NCBI GenBank assembly: GCA_949299755.1
Contig: CASGBA010000007.1
Coordinates: forward strand, 1 to 64,000
Direction of reading: 5' to 3'
Length of the DNA stretch: 64,000 bases
From: an uncultured Treponema sp.
GTDB lineage: Bacteria > Spirochaetota > Spirochaetia > Treponematales > Treponemataceae
Numbering within the stretch: the stretch's first letter is position 1; every line of letters begins with the position of its first letter. The position numbers were made by a program, and so were the translations under genes. The notes under the pieces were generated by a model. It worked only from the letters and a program-made list of their open reading frames with translations. It ran no database searches and was not told the DNA's origin. Below are positions 42,588-51,123 of the stretch, one piece after another.

Positions 42588-43298
42588 CTATTCGTTAAAC
42601 AAAAAATTATCGTAAACATTCGCCGAAGAGGGAGAATCATAGACAAACCTGTTGGCAGATATTCCCTGATTCAAGGCATAATTAGTAAAATTAAATATAA
42701 TCTTTGATCCGGTTATTGTCGATGCCTCTATCCGGCGCACAAGCTTCGTCTTGGGATCCACCAAAAGCCTGATTGTGCGGAACATTTCCGTGGTGGAACG
42801 GCGGGTAAGGGCCAGCGCAACAACCCGCACATTGGAGCCTTCTTCAAGAGGAACCGGATCCTGACCGCTTTCATAGGCGATGGAATAATAACGGCGTAAC
42901 AGGGAAAGCCCTTCAGGAGTGGCCAAAGAAACCTCACCGGCAGAAGAACTGTCAACCGACTGGGTTAATATGGCATTATAAGGTGACGGAAGATAAACTG
43001 TAAGAAGATTACCGTCAAACACCATAGTTTGGTCTGCCGGAGAAGTAAAATCAATTCTCATGAGGTTCGGTTTTTTATATATCACCCTTCCGGTCATAAC
43101 TTCGGAAGAAGATGAATCTCTATATGAAATTTCGATATTTGCGGAATAGTCGTTTATCCCGGCATAAACTTCGGAAACGGATGAAAAAAATGTATCAACT
43201 GTTGTTATGGTGGTATTTTGAGAAGAAACAGGAGCTGTGGCACAAAAAAGCAATACAACCACTTGGATTGCAAAAATAAAATGTGCAAATCTATTCAT
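42588..43298 (-). CDS. LolA-like outer-membrane lipoprotein carrier
   Basis: A 236-residue exported protein. A signal peptide covers residues 1-26 (V-V-V-L-L-F-C-A-T-A-P-V-S-S-Q). The mature part has the LolA/LolB-type half-barrel pattern: I-N-D-Y-S-A-N-I near 46, G-R-V-I-Y-K-K-P-N-L-M-R-I-D-F near 65-79, then V-F-D-G-N-L-L-T-V-Y-L-P near 88. The late strand with F-T-N-Y-A-L-N-Q-G-I fits the family. It should ferry lipoproteins across the periplasm. ATG 43298 begins the signal peptide; the frame upstream is unsupported. No Shine-Dalgarno site; a promoter ends seven bases before the ATG. Confidence 0.8.
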   Translation of the reverse strand: MNRFAHFIFAIQVVVLLFCATAPVSSQNTTITTVDTFFSSVSEVYAGINDYSANIEISYRDSSSSEVMTGRVIYKKPNLMRIDFTSPADQTMVFDGNLLTVYLPSPYNAILTQSVDSSSAGEVSLATPEGLSLLRRYYSIAYESGQDPVPLEEGSNVRVVALALTRRSTTEMFRTIRLLVDPKTKLVRRIEASTITGSKIIFNFTNYALNQGISANRFVYDSPSSANVYDNFLFNE

Positions 43299-43305
43299 AT
43301 AATGA

Positions 43306-43334
43306 AGTAAATCAGAAAGTACAAAATAGGTCAA
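43306..43334 (-). promoter_or_regulatory. lolA promoter, leaderless geometry
   Basis: On the minus strand TTGACC (43329-43334), a 17-base spacer and TTTACT (43306-43311) are followed by seven bases and the lolA ATG. It probably drives the long lolA-rodZ-rimO-pcrA-gat series. Confidence 0.55.
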
Positions 43335-43436
43335 TAACACTAAAACAAGGTCAAATATATTTGAAATTTAAAATTAAATTCCATATATTGATAGTTAATT
43401 TTCTTAAGCACACATAAAAATGCAAAGAGGTGGAAC

Positions 43437-44063
43437 ATGAAATATCCTATAATTACAATCGCCAGAGAACACGGCTCTGGGGGCCGTATTATCGCTCAGA
43501 TGGTGTCAAAAAAACTGGATATTCCGGTTTATGATAAAACTATAATCGATATTGCGGCCCAGGAAAGCGGTCTTTCCCCGGAATTCATTGCAGAAGCGGA
43601 AAAAAGGCGCAGTAGCACTTTTATTTACAATCTCTATCTTTCAAGTACAAATGTCTCCATTATTGACCAGGTTTACCTGGCCCAGGCTCATGTAATTAAA
43701 AAAGCCGCGGAAGAGGGTCCGTGTATTATCGTGGGACGATGCGGAGATTACGTACTGAGGGACAAAAAAAACCTGCTGAGGACATTTATCTACGCTTCAA
43801 AAGAAGAAAGAATGCGCCGCATTGTTGAAGAATATAAAGAAGACATTGAAAATCCTTCAGCTTATGTGGATAAATGCGACAAACAGAGGTCAGCATATTA
43901 CAATTCCTTTTCAGATCTCCGATGGGGCGACCACAGGAACTACCATCTGATGATAGACAGCTCCCTTGGCCTGGATTTGGCAGCGGAATTCATTATCCAG
44001 GCGGCGGAAAAATGGCAATGGAAAGAAGAAACTCCGGAAGGAAACAGCAAAGGAGGACAATAA
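43437..44063 (+). CDS. Cytidylate kinase-like protein
   Basis: A 208-residue P-loop protein of the cytidylate kinase-like family (PF13189 type), not the classical Cmk. The nucleotide loop is degenerate: I-A-R-E-H-G-S-G-G-R near residues 8-17. Y-D-K-T near 32, G-R-C-G-D-Y near 100 and R-R-I near 125 match the family, and the end has an R-S-A-Y-Y-N segment seen in these kinases. The true substrate is not established for most members. GAGGTGG lies just before the ATG. Its TAA overlaps the following MATE gene (TAATG), indicating coupled translation. Confidence 0.75.
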   Translation: MKYPIITIAREHGSGGRIIAQMVSKKLDIPVYDKTIIDIAAQESGLSPEFIAEAEKRRSSTFIYNLYLSSTNVSIIDQVYLAQAHVIKKAAEEGPCIIVGRCGDYVLRDKKNLLRTFIYASKEERMRRIVEEYKEDIENPSAYVDKCDKQRSAYYNSFSDLRWGDHRNYHLMIDSSLGLDLAAEFIIQAAEKWQWKEETPEGNSKGGQ

Positions 44064-45460
44064 TGAATACACAGCAAAGCCAAACAACTGAAAAAAAAGA
44101 AAACAAGATGGGTGTAATGCCTGTAAACAGGCTTCTCATTTCCATGTCCATACCCATGATAATTTCCATGCTTGTCCAAGCCCTTTACAATATTGTGGAC
44201 AGTATGTTTGTATCCAGACTGAGCGAAAACGCATTGACAGCCGTTTCCCTTGCCTTCCCGGCCCAAAACCTGATGATTGCAGTGGCAACGGGAACCGGCG
44301 TAGGTATAAACGCACTGCTTTCAAAAAGCCTTGGTGAAAAGAATTTTGAAAAAGCAAATAAAACCGCGAACAACGCCATTTTTCTGGCCTTCTGCAGCTA
44401 TGCGATCTTCGCAATTCTAGGATTTTTCTTTTCCCGGATATTTTTTGAACTCCAGACAAGCGACCAGGATATTGTGGAACAGGGAACCCATTATCTTTCA
44501 ATATGTACTGTTTTATCTTTCGGAATGATGTTTCAAATAACCAGCGAAAGACTTTTGCAGTCCACGGGTAAAACCTTCTACACGATGATAACCCAAGGAA
44601 CCGGTGCCATTATAAACATAATTTTTGACCCCATTTTTATTTTCGGGCTCCTCGGATTCCCCAAAATGGGCACAGCCGGGGCAGCGGCAGCAACAGTCAT
44701 GGGACAAATTATCGCAGCAATCCTCGCAATTATTTTTAACAGAGTCAGAAACAAGGAAATACACGTGACAATGAGGAACTTCCGTCCGGATGGAAACATC
44801 ATAAAAAACATCTATCTGGTTGGCATTCCCTCGATTATTCTTGCAGCCATTGGTTCGATAATGACTTTCGGAATGAATAAAATCCTCATCGCCTTTTCTA
44901 CGACCGCGGCGGCAGTTTTCGGCGTTTATTTCAAACTCCAGAGTTTTGTCTTCATGCCTGTGTTCGGATTGAATAACGGAATGGTTCCCATTTTGGCATA
45001 CAATTACGGAGCCAGGAGGCCTGATAGAATCACGAAAACAATAAAACTCAGCGTTTTTTATGCAACATTGATAATGATTATCGGGGTTCTAGTATTCCAG
45101 TTTTTCCCGGCACAACTTCTGGGAATTTTCCAAGCTTCAGAATATATGCTGAAAATAGGGAAACCCGCTTTACGCATTATTTCATTCAGCTTTTTGATGG
45201 CCGGATTCAGCATTATTACATCATCGGTTTTACAGGCTTTTTCCCACGGATTCCTGAGTCTTTCAATTTCCGTAATCCGTCAGCTGGTTGTTATCCTGCC
45301 GGTGGCATATCTTCTTTCCCTCTCGGGAAACATCGATTTGATTTGGGTTGCCTTCCCCGTAGCGGAAATTGTCTCCTTACTTTTATGTTGTGTATATATG
45401 CGCTTTGTTTTTAAGAAGGAAATCAAACCTCTGGAGATTACCGCCAATAATGCAGGATGA
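44063..45460 (+). CDS. MATE-family efflux transporter (first copy)
   Basis: A 465-residue transporter with twelve membrane segments and the two-lobed MATE plan: L-I-S-M-S-I-P-M-I near residue 26, Q-A-L-Y-N-I-V-D-S-M-F-V near 40, and a second lobe from about 245. Such proteins export drugs or metabolites against a sodium or proton gradient; the substrate is unknown. The ATG has AGGAGGA upstream within the cytidylate-kinase-like gene. The last four codons overlap the start of the DNA methyltransferase gene. It is not closely similar in sequence to the second MATE at 48.5 kb. Confidence 0.9.
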   Translation: MNTQQSQTTEKKENKMGVMPVNRLLISMSIPMIISMLVQALYNIVDSMFVSRLSENALTAVSLAFPAQNLMIAVATGTGVGINALLSKSLGEKNFEKANKTANNAIFLAFCSYAIFAILGFFFSRIFFELQTSDQDIVEQGTHYLSICTVLSFGMMFQITSERLLQSTGKTFYTMITQGTGAIINIIFDPIFIFGLLGFPKMGTAGAAAATVMGQIIAAILAIIFNRVRNKEIHVTMRNFRPDGNIIKNIYLVGIPSIILAAIGSIMTFGMNKILIAFSTTAAAVFGVYFKLQSFVFMPVFGLNNGMVPILAYNYGARRPDRITKTIKLSVFYATLIMIIGVLVFQFFPAQLLGIFQASEYMLKIGKPALRIISFSFLMAGFSIITSSVLQAFSHGFLSLSISVIRQLVVILPVAYLLSLSGNIDLIWVAFPVAEIVSLLLCCVYMRFVFKKEIKPLEITANNAG

Positions 45461-46712
45461 TTTCAAAAGGTTTTTAGTAAAAAAAATAAAAACAACCCTG
45501 TATAAAACAGGGTTGGATTCCGGGGAGATTTCCGGTTCCCTTCAGGAACTGGAATCCCTTTCGGATGATTTGCAGACTTTAGCCGGTCTGCTCCGCCAGA
45601 CTGAAAGCCCCGGGGACAATTTTTTCCTGCAAGAAGAGGCGGAATTGTCCCTGGAAGGCAATCCGGAAGAGCCGGGGAACCTGCTTATTGAAGGAGACAA
45701 CCTTACGGCCCTCAAACTTTTGGCGGAAACCCACAGGGCAAAAATCGATGTCATTTACATTGATCCCCCATACAACACCGGGAAACGGGTTTTCATTTAT
45801 GACGACAAATTCACGGGGAAACAAAACGATCACGGTCCATGGCTTTCTTTTATGGGTAGCAGGCTATACGCCGCAAAAAACCTTTTGTCCCCGGAGGGCG
45901 TCATTTTTATCAGCATAGACGACAACGAACACTGCCGGCTGAAAATATTGTGCGATGACATTTTCGGGGAAAACAATTTTGTGGGAACCATAATCCACCA
46001 GCGGGCAAAGGGCGGTGGCCAGGCGAAACACATTGTACGGGGGCATGATTACATTCTGGTGTATGCTTCCCGAATTGAGGCGGTATCCCTGTCCAGGAAA
46101 AAGGTGGTTCAAAAAAAAACCTGCATTATAAACGGAGAACAATATATAAAAAACAATGACTTTCTCCGCAAATCCTTTGGGAAATACACAAAAACATCCG
46201 ACAGACGTTGCTTTTATGAGGAAATCGAACAATATAAAGGAAAAGTAAAAAAAGAGGAAATAGACAAAAAAATTATCTCCGGGGAATATTTTTTAGAGGA
46301 AAACGGGGAAGGGAAGCATATTGTATGCCGGTATGAAAAAATTTCAGAATCCCGCTCAAAATTATATTCAATTATAAAAATACTTTCAGAAGAGGGGAAA
46401 AAGGATTTGGAAAAACTCGGTATAACGGGTTTTGACTATCCCAAGCCTGTGGAATTGGTAAAATTCCTGGTGGATGCGGCGGCAAAAAAGGATTCTGTTA
46501 TCCTTGATTTTTTTGCGGGCAGCGGTACAACGGGACACGCTGTCCTTCGCCTTAATGCCGAAGATGGGGGACACCGCTCTTTCATCCTGTGCACAAACAA
46601 CGAGAACAACATATGCAGGCAAATTACCAGGGAAAGGATAAGACGGGCCATGGAGACGGAGCGCAGCGGGGGGAACCTCCGTTTTTTCACGGTGAAACGA
46701 AGGGAACCATAA
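45450..46712 (+). CDS. DNA adenine methyltransferase, type III-like, solitary
   Basis: A 420-residue beta-class DNA methyltransferase. Motif IV D-V-I-Y-I-D-P-P-Y-N-T-G lies near residue 108, before the SAM motif I D-F-F-A-G-S-G-T-T-G-H near 353; that order defines the beta group, which includes type III Mod subunits. The YID-PPY-N catalytic motif predicts N6-adenine methylation. The protein is shorter than most Mod subunits and its target-recognition region (about 180-310) is Lys/Glu-rich and AT-richer by eye than the rest. No restriction (Res) subunit is nearby. ATG 45450 overlaps the MATE gene by 11 bases; a longer open frame upstream lies inside that gene. Confidence 0.85.
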   Translation: MQDDFKRFLVKKIKTTLYKTGLDSGEISGSLQELESLSDDLQTLAGLLRQTESPGDNFFLQEEAELSLEGNPEEPGNLLIEGDNLTALKLLAETHRAKIDVIYIDPPYNTGKRVFIYDDKFTGKQNDHGPWLSFMGSRLYAAKNLLSPEGVIFISIDDNEHCRLKILCDDIFGENNFVGTIIHQRAKGGGQAKHIVRGHDYILVYASRIEAVSLSRKKVVQKKTCIINGEQYIKNNDFLRKSFGKYTKTSDRRCFYEEIEQYKGKVKKEEIDKKIISGEYFLEENGEGKHIVCRYEKISESRSKLYSIIKILSEEGKKDLEKLGITGFDYPKPVELVKFLVDAAAKKDSVILDFFAGSGTTGHAVLRLNAEDGGHRSFILCTNNENNICRQITRERIRRAMETERSGGNLRFFTVKRREP

Positions 46713-46731
46713 TCCCTTGCCGGCAGAACCC

Positions 46732-46760
46732 TTGACAGTATTAGCCTTTTACAGTATGTT
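46732..46760 (+). promoter_or_regulatory. Promoter of the tRNA cluster
   Basis: A perfect TTGACA at 46732-46737, a 17-base spacer and TATGTT at 46755-46760. The start near 46767 is about eight bases before the first tRNA. Confidence 0.75.
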
Positions 46761-46774
46761 AAAGGACACGTTTT

Positions 46775-46859
46775 GGAGCGGTGTCCGAGCGGTTTAAGGA
46801 GGCGGTCTTGAAAACCGTTGTGCCGAAAGGTACCGGGGGTTCGAATCCCCCCTGCTCCG
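46775..46859 (+). tRNA. tRNA-Ser(TGA)
   Basis: The acceptor arm GGAGCGG pairs with CTGCTCC (one G-U), with discriminator G. The anticodon loop CTTGAAA gives TGA (reads UCA and other UCN). A long variable arm and the GGTTCGAATCC T-arm are present. CCA is not encoded. Confidence 0.95.
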
Positions 46860-46885
46860 GATGTAAAGACGCCGCAGGCGTAACT

Positions 46886-46973
46886 GGAGCGGTGCGAGAG
46901 TGGCCGAATCGGGCTCCCTGCTAAGGAGTTGATCCCCAAAAGGGTTCCGGGGGTTCGAATCCCCCCTGCTCCG
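46886..46973 (+). tRNA. tRNA-Ser(GCT)
   Basis: Acceptor arm GGAGCGG/CTGCTCC as in the previous gene. Anticodon loop CTGCTAA gives GCT (reads AGC and AGU). The long variable arm is typical of serine tRNAs. CCA is not encoded. Confidence 0.95.
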
Positions 46974-46977
46974 ATAC

Positions 46978-47051
46978 GAGACTATAGCTCAGCTGGATAG
47001 AGCGTCAGATTGCGGATCTGAAGGCCGGAGGTTCGAATCCTCTTAGTCTCA
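46978..47051 (+). tRNA. tRNA-Arg(GCG)
   Basis: Acceptor GAGACTA pairs with TAGTCTC, with discriminator A. The D-arm reads GCTC-AGCTGGATA-GAGC. Anticodon loop TTGCGGA gives GCG, which reads CGC and CGU. Most bacteria use ACG (inosine) for these codons, so GCG is unusual. It lies only four bases after tRNA-Ser(GCT). Confidence 0.92.
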
Positions 47052-47082
47052 AAACGGGTTCGGGATTCCGGGCCGGATCTCT

Positions 47083-47167
47083 GGAGAGATGCGAGAGCGG
47101 CTGAATCGGGCGGTCTCGAAAACCGTTATACCGTAAGGTATCGGGGGTTCGAATCCCCCTCTCTCCG
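47083..47167 (+). tRNA. tRNA-Ser(CGA)
   Basis: Acceptor GGAGAGA pairs with TCTCTCC, with discriminator G. Anticodon loop CTCGAAA gives CGA (reads UCG). The variable arm CCGTAAGG-type hairpin is present. CCA is not encoded. Confidence 0.95.
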
Positions 47168-47219
47168 TAAAACACCGGAGGGATTTTAACAGTATTTTTT
47201 ACGGCTTCAGCCGTTTCTT

Positions 47220-47304
47220 GGAGAGATGTCCGAGCGGTTTAAGGTGCAGTCTTGGAAAGGCTGTGTACCGAAAGGTACCGGGGGTTCGAATCCCCCTCTC
47301 TCCG
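47220..47304 (+). tRNA. tRNA-Ser(GGA)
   Basis: Acceptor GGAGAGA/TCTCTCC as in the Ser(CGA) gene. The anticodon loop TTGGAAA on a five-base stem gives GGA (reads UCC and UCU). It completes the serine set in this cluster. CCA is not encoded. Confidence 0.95.
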
Positions 47305-47327
47305 GATAACCCTGTTTATGCAGGATG

Positions 47328-47451
47328 AACTTTTTCGGATAGCCCAGGTCCTATGCAAAGAACGCCTTTCAAACCCCGCCAGATCCGGAAGGAAGCAACG
47401 GTAGATAGTCCGTTTTTGTGCCGTAGTGTACCTGGGCTTCCCCGAAAAGTT
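47328..47451 (+). ncRNA. ffs: Signal recognition particle RNA (4.5S type)
   Basis: Holds the conserved SRP apical region: C-C-A-G-A-T-C-C then GGAAGGAAGCAAC near 47380-47400. The ends pair as a long hairpin: GCCCAGG (47342-47348) with CCTGGGC (47431-47437), continued outward by AACTTTTTCGG with CCGAAAAGTT (47442-47451), which runs into a T stretch and can act as the terminator. The RNA binds Ffh to target membrane proteins. It follows the tRNA cluster by 24 bases and may be processed from the same transcript. Exact ends are approximate. Confidence 0.93.
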
Positions 47452-47516
47452 TTTCCCTTCAATCCTTCCCCGGATTACTCTTTACTCCGGACTTTTCCGA
47501 ATACCAGGACATGGAA

Positions 47517-48485
47517 ATGAGCGCTTACAAAATCTTTATCGACGGACAGGAAGGGACGACCGGCCTGAAAATTTATGAGCGTTTTAAAGGCAGAACCGAT
47601 ATTGAAATCATACAGATAGAGGAAGCGGAGAGAAAAAATCCGGCGGTCCGGGCTGAATGTATCAACGCCTCAGACTTCACTTTCCTTTGTCTGCCGGATA
47701 CGGCCGCGAAGGAATCCGTGGCGCTGCGGACAAACCCCAAAACCCGGATACTGGATGCGTCCACCGCCCACAGGACAAACCCGGAATGGGCTTACGGTTT
47801 CCCGGAGTTATCCCCGGAATTCAGGAAGCGCATTGAAGGAGCCAGGCAGACAGCGGTTCCAGGATGTTACGCCAGCGGATTCATAGTTTTGTGCTGTCCG
47901 CTCATCCAAGCGGGAATTATGCCGGCGGATTACCCGGTGGTATGCCACGCAGTGTCCGGATACAGCGGCGCAGGGAAAAAGGCGGTCGCCCAGTACGAGG
48001 AGCAGGGACGGAGCCCCGACCTGGATTCGCCGAGACAGTATGCCCTGACCCAGAGGCACAAACACCTGCCTGAAATGAGGATAATAAGCGGACTGGATTT
48101 TGAGCCGGTGTTCAACCCTTACATATGTGATTTTTACTGCGGAATGGCTGTAACAATTCCCCTTCATACAAGATTATTGGACAAAAAAGTTTCGGCGAAG
48201 GATATACATGAGGTAATCGCATCGGCGTACCAGGGATGCAGGTTCATAAAATGTCTTCCGTTTGCCGGTGAAGGCGAAGAGCCCCCGGACGGAGCGGGTC
48301 TTTCCGGATTTATCGCGGCGAACACCCTGGCAGGAACCAACAACATGGAACTGATTGTATACGGAAATGAAGAGCGGATTATGTTGACATCCCGTTTTGA
48401 CAATCTGGGGAAAGGCGCCTCCGGAGCGGCTGTCCAGTGCCTTAATATCATGATGGGCGTGCCCGAAGACACGGGCCTTGCCTGA
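47517..48485 (+). CDS. argC: N-acetyl-gamma-glutamyl-phosphate reductase (type 2)
   Basis: NADPH-dependent reduction of N-acetylglutamyl phosphate in arginine synthesis. The 322-residue short-form ArgC begins I-F-I-D-G-Q-E-G-T-T-G-L-K-I, has F-L-C-L-P-D near 60, D-A-S-T-A-H-R near 83, and the catalytic cysteine in P-G-C-Y-A-S-G near 116; H-K-H-L-P-E-M follows near 181. Two starts are possible: ATG 47511 and ATG 47517. The second is preferred because AGGA lies eight bases before it and the family starts M-(x)2-K-I-F-I-D-G. No other arg genes are adjacent. Confidence 0.92.
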   Translation: MSAYKIFIDGQEGTTGLKIYERFKGRTDIEIIQIEEAERKNPAVRAECINASDFTFLCLPDTAAKESVALRTNPKTRILDASTAHRTNPEWAYGFPELSPEFRKRIEGARQTAVPGCYASGFIVLCCPLIQAGIMPADYPVVCHAVSGYSGAGKKAVAQYEEQGRSPDLDSPRQYALTQRHKHLPEMRIISGLDFEPVFNPYICDFYCGMAVTIPLHTRLLDKKVSAKDIHEVIASAYQGCRFIKCLPFAGEGEEPPDGAGLSGFIAANTLAGTNNMELIVYGNEERIMLTSRFDNLGKGASGAAVQCLNIMMGVPEDTGLA

Positions 48486-48488
48486 GCA

Positions 48489-49880
48489 GTGCCGCATCAT
48501 TACAGCATCACAGTGCAGATTGATTTAACTTACGGTAATATCACTTCCAAACTTTGGCGTTTTGCACTTCCTTTGATGGCGGGAAATATCCTCCAGCAGT
48601 TTTACAACCTTGCTGACACCTGGATTGTGAGCAGATACATAGGGGCACAGGCTCTTGCCGCGGTGGGTTCATCCTATACACTGATGACATTCATTCTCTC
48701 GATTATCATAGGATTATGTATAGGCAGCTCCGCATTTTTTTCAATCCAGTATGGGAAAAAGGATTTTGACACCCTAAGGAAAAGTATTTTTATTTCATTT
48801 GTTTTGACGGCGACAGTCTCTGTGTTTATCAATATCATGACAGTTGCCAACACTGAAAGAATAATCCGTATTCTTAATGTACCTGAAGAACTTGAAAAAA
48901 TAACCGCTGAATACCTTAAATGCGTTTTTATGGGAATCACCGCGGTTTTTATTTATAATTTTTTTGCATGTTTATTGCGTTCAATAGGAAATTCCACGGC
49001 GCCTCTTATTTTCCTTACCGTTTCGGTTATCTTGAACATTATTTTGGATGTCTTTTTCATTACTGTACTGAAAAGAGGTATAAAAGGAGCGGCGGAAGCG
49101 ACTGTCATTTCACAATTTCTTGCCGGAATAGGATTAGGGCTTTTTTCATATATATCATTACCTGACATGAGGATAAAAAAACAGGATGCGAGATGGTCAA
49201 CGCAGATTTTAAAAGAGATAGGCATACTTTCAGCGGCAACAGGCATACAACAATCTGTTATGAATTTTGGCATACTCATGATTCAAGGATTGGTGAATAC
49301 CTTCGGGACAATAACTATGGCCGCTTTCTCCGCCGCTGTAAAAATAGATACCCTTGCTTATATGCCCGTCCAGGATTTTGGAAACGCTTTTTCCACTTTT
49401 GTGGCACAAAACCACGGGGCAAAAAAAACTGAAAGAATAAAAAAAGGTATAAAAGCTTCTTCAATTTGCGTTTTTATCTTTTGTATAACGGTAGGAACCA
49501 TTGTGTTTTTTTCCGCCGGAAACCTTATGTCTTTTTTCACCGGTCCAGAGAATCTTTCAATCATAAAAGAAGGGGTTCAATACCTGCGCATTGAAGCATC
49601 CTTTTATTTTGGCATAGGAATTCTGTTTATGCTTTACGGATATTTCCGGGCTGTTGGCAGGCCGGAAATATCTCTGCTGCTTACAGTTATTTCTCTTGGA
49701 ACACGTGTTGTGTTGGCTTATCTTTTGTCACCTGTGGAATGGATAGGGCAGACAGGCATCTGGGCGGCGATTCCTTTCGGTTGGATACTTGCAGATATCA
49801 CGGGAATCATCCTGTACCGGTCACTTCCAGAAAACAAATTAAAAAACATAAAAAGTTTGCAAATGGGTAATTTTAAATGA
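48489..49880 (+). CDS. MATE-family efflux transporter (second copy)
   Basis: A multidrug and toxin extrusion-type carrier of 463 residues with about twelve membrane segments. The opening is typical (Y-G-N-I, then F-A-L-P-L-M-A-G-N-I-L-Q-Q-F-Y-N, then D-T-W-I-V-S-R-Y-I-G). The second lobe begins near 240 with I-G-I-L-S-A-A-T-G-I-Q-Q. The start is uncertain: GTG 48489 lies three bases after the argC stop and GTG 48513 is the next choice; neither has a clear Shine-Dalgarno sequence. Pairing with argC is by position only. It differs strongly from the MATE at 44 kb. Confidence 0.85.
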   Translation: MPHHYSITVQIDLTYGNITSKLWRFALPLMAGNILQQFYNLADTWIVSRYIGAQALAAVGSSYTLMTFILSIIIGLCIGSSAFFSIQYGKKDFDTLRKSIFISFVLTATVSVFINIMTVANTERIIRILNVPEELEKITAEYLKCVFMGITAVFIYNFFACLLRSIGNSTAPLIFLTVSVILNIILDVFFITVLKRGIKGAAEATVISQFLAGIGLGLFSYISLPDMRIKKQDARWSTQILKEIGILSAATGIQQSVMNFGILMIQGLVNTFGTITMAAFSAAVKIDTLAYMPVQDFGNAFSTFVAQNHGAKKTERIKKGIKASSICVFIFCITVGTIVFFSAGNLMSFFTGPENLSIIKEGVQYLRIEASFYFGIGILFMLYGYFRAVGRPEISLLLTVISLGTRVVLAYLLSPVEWIGQTGIWAAIPFGWILADITGIILYRSLPENKLKNIKSLQMGNFK

Positions 49881-49921
49881 ACAGCCTGAAAAACCAGAAG
49901 GCAACCTCCGTTTTCCCCTTC

Positions 49922-49950
49922 TTGCACTTGCATCAACTTGAATATACAAT
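49922..49950 (+). promoter_or_regulatory. Aminopeptidase promoter, leaderless geometry
   Basis: TTGCAC (49922-49927), a 17-base spacer and TACAAT (49945-49950), then six bases to the ATG at 49957. No Shine-Dalgarno sequence lies between. Confidence 0.5.
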
Positions 49951-49956
49951 GCCGGT

Positions 49957-51075
49957 ATGGATTATCATCAAACAACTTCCGAAGCGGCACTGACAATTGT
50001 CCGCGATGTGCTGGGACTTGCCTCCGGCGAGCAATTCCTGATTTTAACAAACCCGGAAAAAGACGTGCAGGAAATAAGCGCCGCCCTGTATGAAGAAGCC
50101 CTGAAACTGGGGGCAGAAACGACAATTATAATCCAGCCGGTAAAAACCCAGTTGGATTATGCGAATGCGGCTGCCCTGGCGGCCTTTGAAAGTAAACCGG
50201 CTGTATGCGCATCCGTTTCCGCCAACAAAATGGGCAAAGACAAAGTCCACATGGTTTCCCCTTATATCGGGAAAGGCGGAAGGAAAATAGATCATGTTTT
50301 CCACTATCTGATGGATGAAGAAAAAATCCTGCGCGCCATCTGGACGCCGGGAATAACGGTGGATATGTTCAGGAGAACAGCCGGCATTGACTACGGGCTT
50401 TTACAGAAACGCTGCGAGGCAATTTGTAAGGCTCTTGAAGGGGCGGACAGAATCCATGTCACCGCTCCCGGCGGCACAGACATAACGGTTCCCGTTGCCG
50501 GACGGAAAGCTTTCCGGGACGACGGAAATTTCCGTACAGGCGGAAGCGGGGGAAACATTCCGGCAGGAGAAGTTTATATAAGCCCCCTGCCAGGCAAAAG
50601 CGAAGGGATGATTGTATTTGACGGCTCAATCAGCCTGACGGACGGCGACATGATAACGGAAACACCGGTGAAGGTTGTTTACAAAAACGGATTCATCACG
50701 GAAATTTCCGGAGGCAGGGAGGCGGATCTCCTGCGGGCTTCCGTGGAAGCAGGGGAAAAGAAAGCCTTGGACTTCCATGCCGAAGGAAAAATATCCGCTG
50801 AAGAAGCGGCGGCTTACAAAAAAAACGCACGGGGATTGGGAGAGCTGGGGATAGGCCTAAATCCTTCAGCGGAAATCCGCGGCAATATGCTGGAAGATGA
50901 AAAAGCTTTCCACACCTGTCATTTTGCCATAGGCACAAACTACGACAATGACGCTGATGCCCTGATTCACCTTGACTGCCTTGTCAAAAACCCCACTATA
51001 ACCGCTTATTACAACGGCAGGAAACCCTGCGTAATTGAGGAAAACGGTATTCTCTCCCCCTGGATTCCATCCTGA
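49957..51075 (+). CDS. M29-type metallo-aminopeptidase
   Basis: A 372-residue cytoplasmic enzyme resembling M29 (AmpS/AmpT) aminopeptidases. The C-terminal region has the metal-site blocks: N-I-P-A-G-E-V-Y-I-S-P near 201, E-L-G-I-G-L-N-P near 290, and H-T-C-H-F-A-I-G-T-N-Y-D-N-D-A near 320 followed by I-H-L-D-C. The N-terminal domain (1-110) is less conserved. It releases N-terminal amino acids; specificity is not deduced. It is monocistronic and convergent with the nucleosidase gene. Confidence 0.85.
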   Translation: MDYHQTTSEAALTIVRDVLGLASGEQFLILTNPEKDVQEISAALYEEALKLGAETTIIIQPVKTQLDYANAAALAAFESKPAVCASVSANKMGKDKVHMVSPYIGKGGRKIDHVFHYLMDEEKILRAIWTPGITVDMFRRTAGIDYGLLQKRCEAICKALEGADRIHVTAPGGTDITVPVAGRKAFRDDGNFRTGGSGGNIPAGEVYISPLPGKSEGMIVFDGSISLTDGDMITETPVKVVYKNGFITEISGGREADLLRASVEAGEKKALDFHAEGKISAEEAAAYKKNARGLGELGIGLNPSAEIRGNMLEDEKAFHTCHFAIGTNYDNDADALIHLDCLVKNPTITAYYNGRKPCVIEENGILSPWIPS

Positions 51076-51123
51076 TGAAATCCGTTGGATCCAGCGGATT
51101 TAAAAGGCAGAAACAGGTACGGG

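Noticed and set aside
46436-46939. Minus-strand frame of 167 codons overlapping the tRNA cluster
   Set aside because: It crosses two tRNA genes and the methyltransferase end; its sequence is an artefact.
46770-47460. Integrated element at the tRNA genes
   Set aside because: No integrase, direct repeat of a tRNA 3' end or foreign gene follows; only the solitary methyltransferase hints at transfer.
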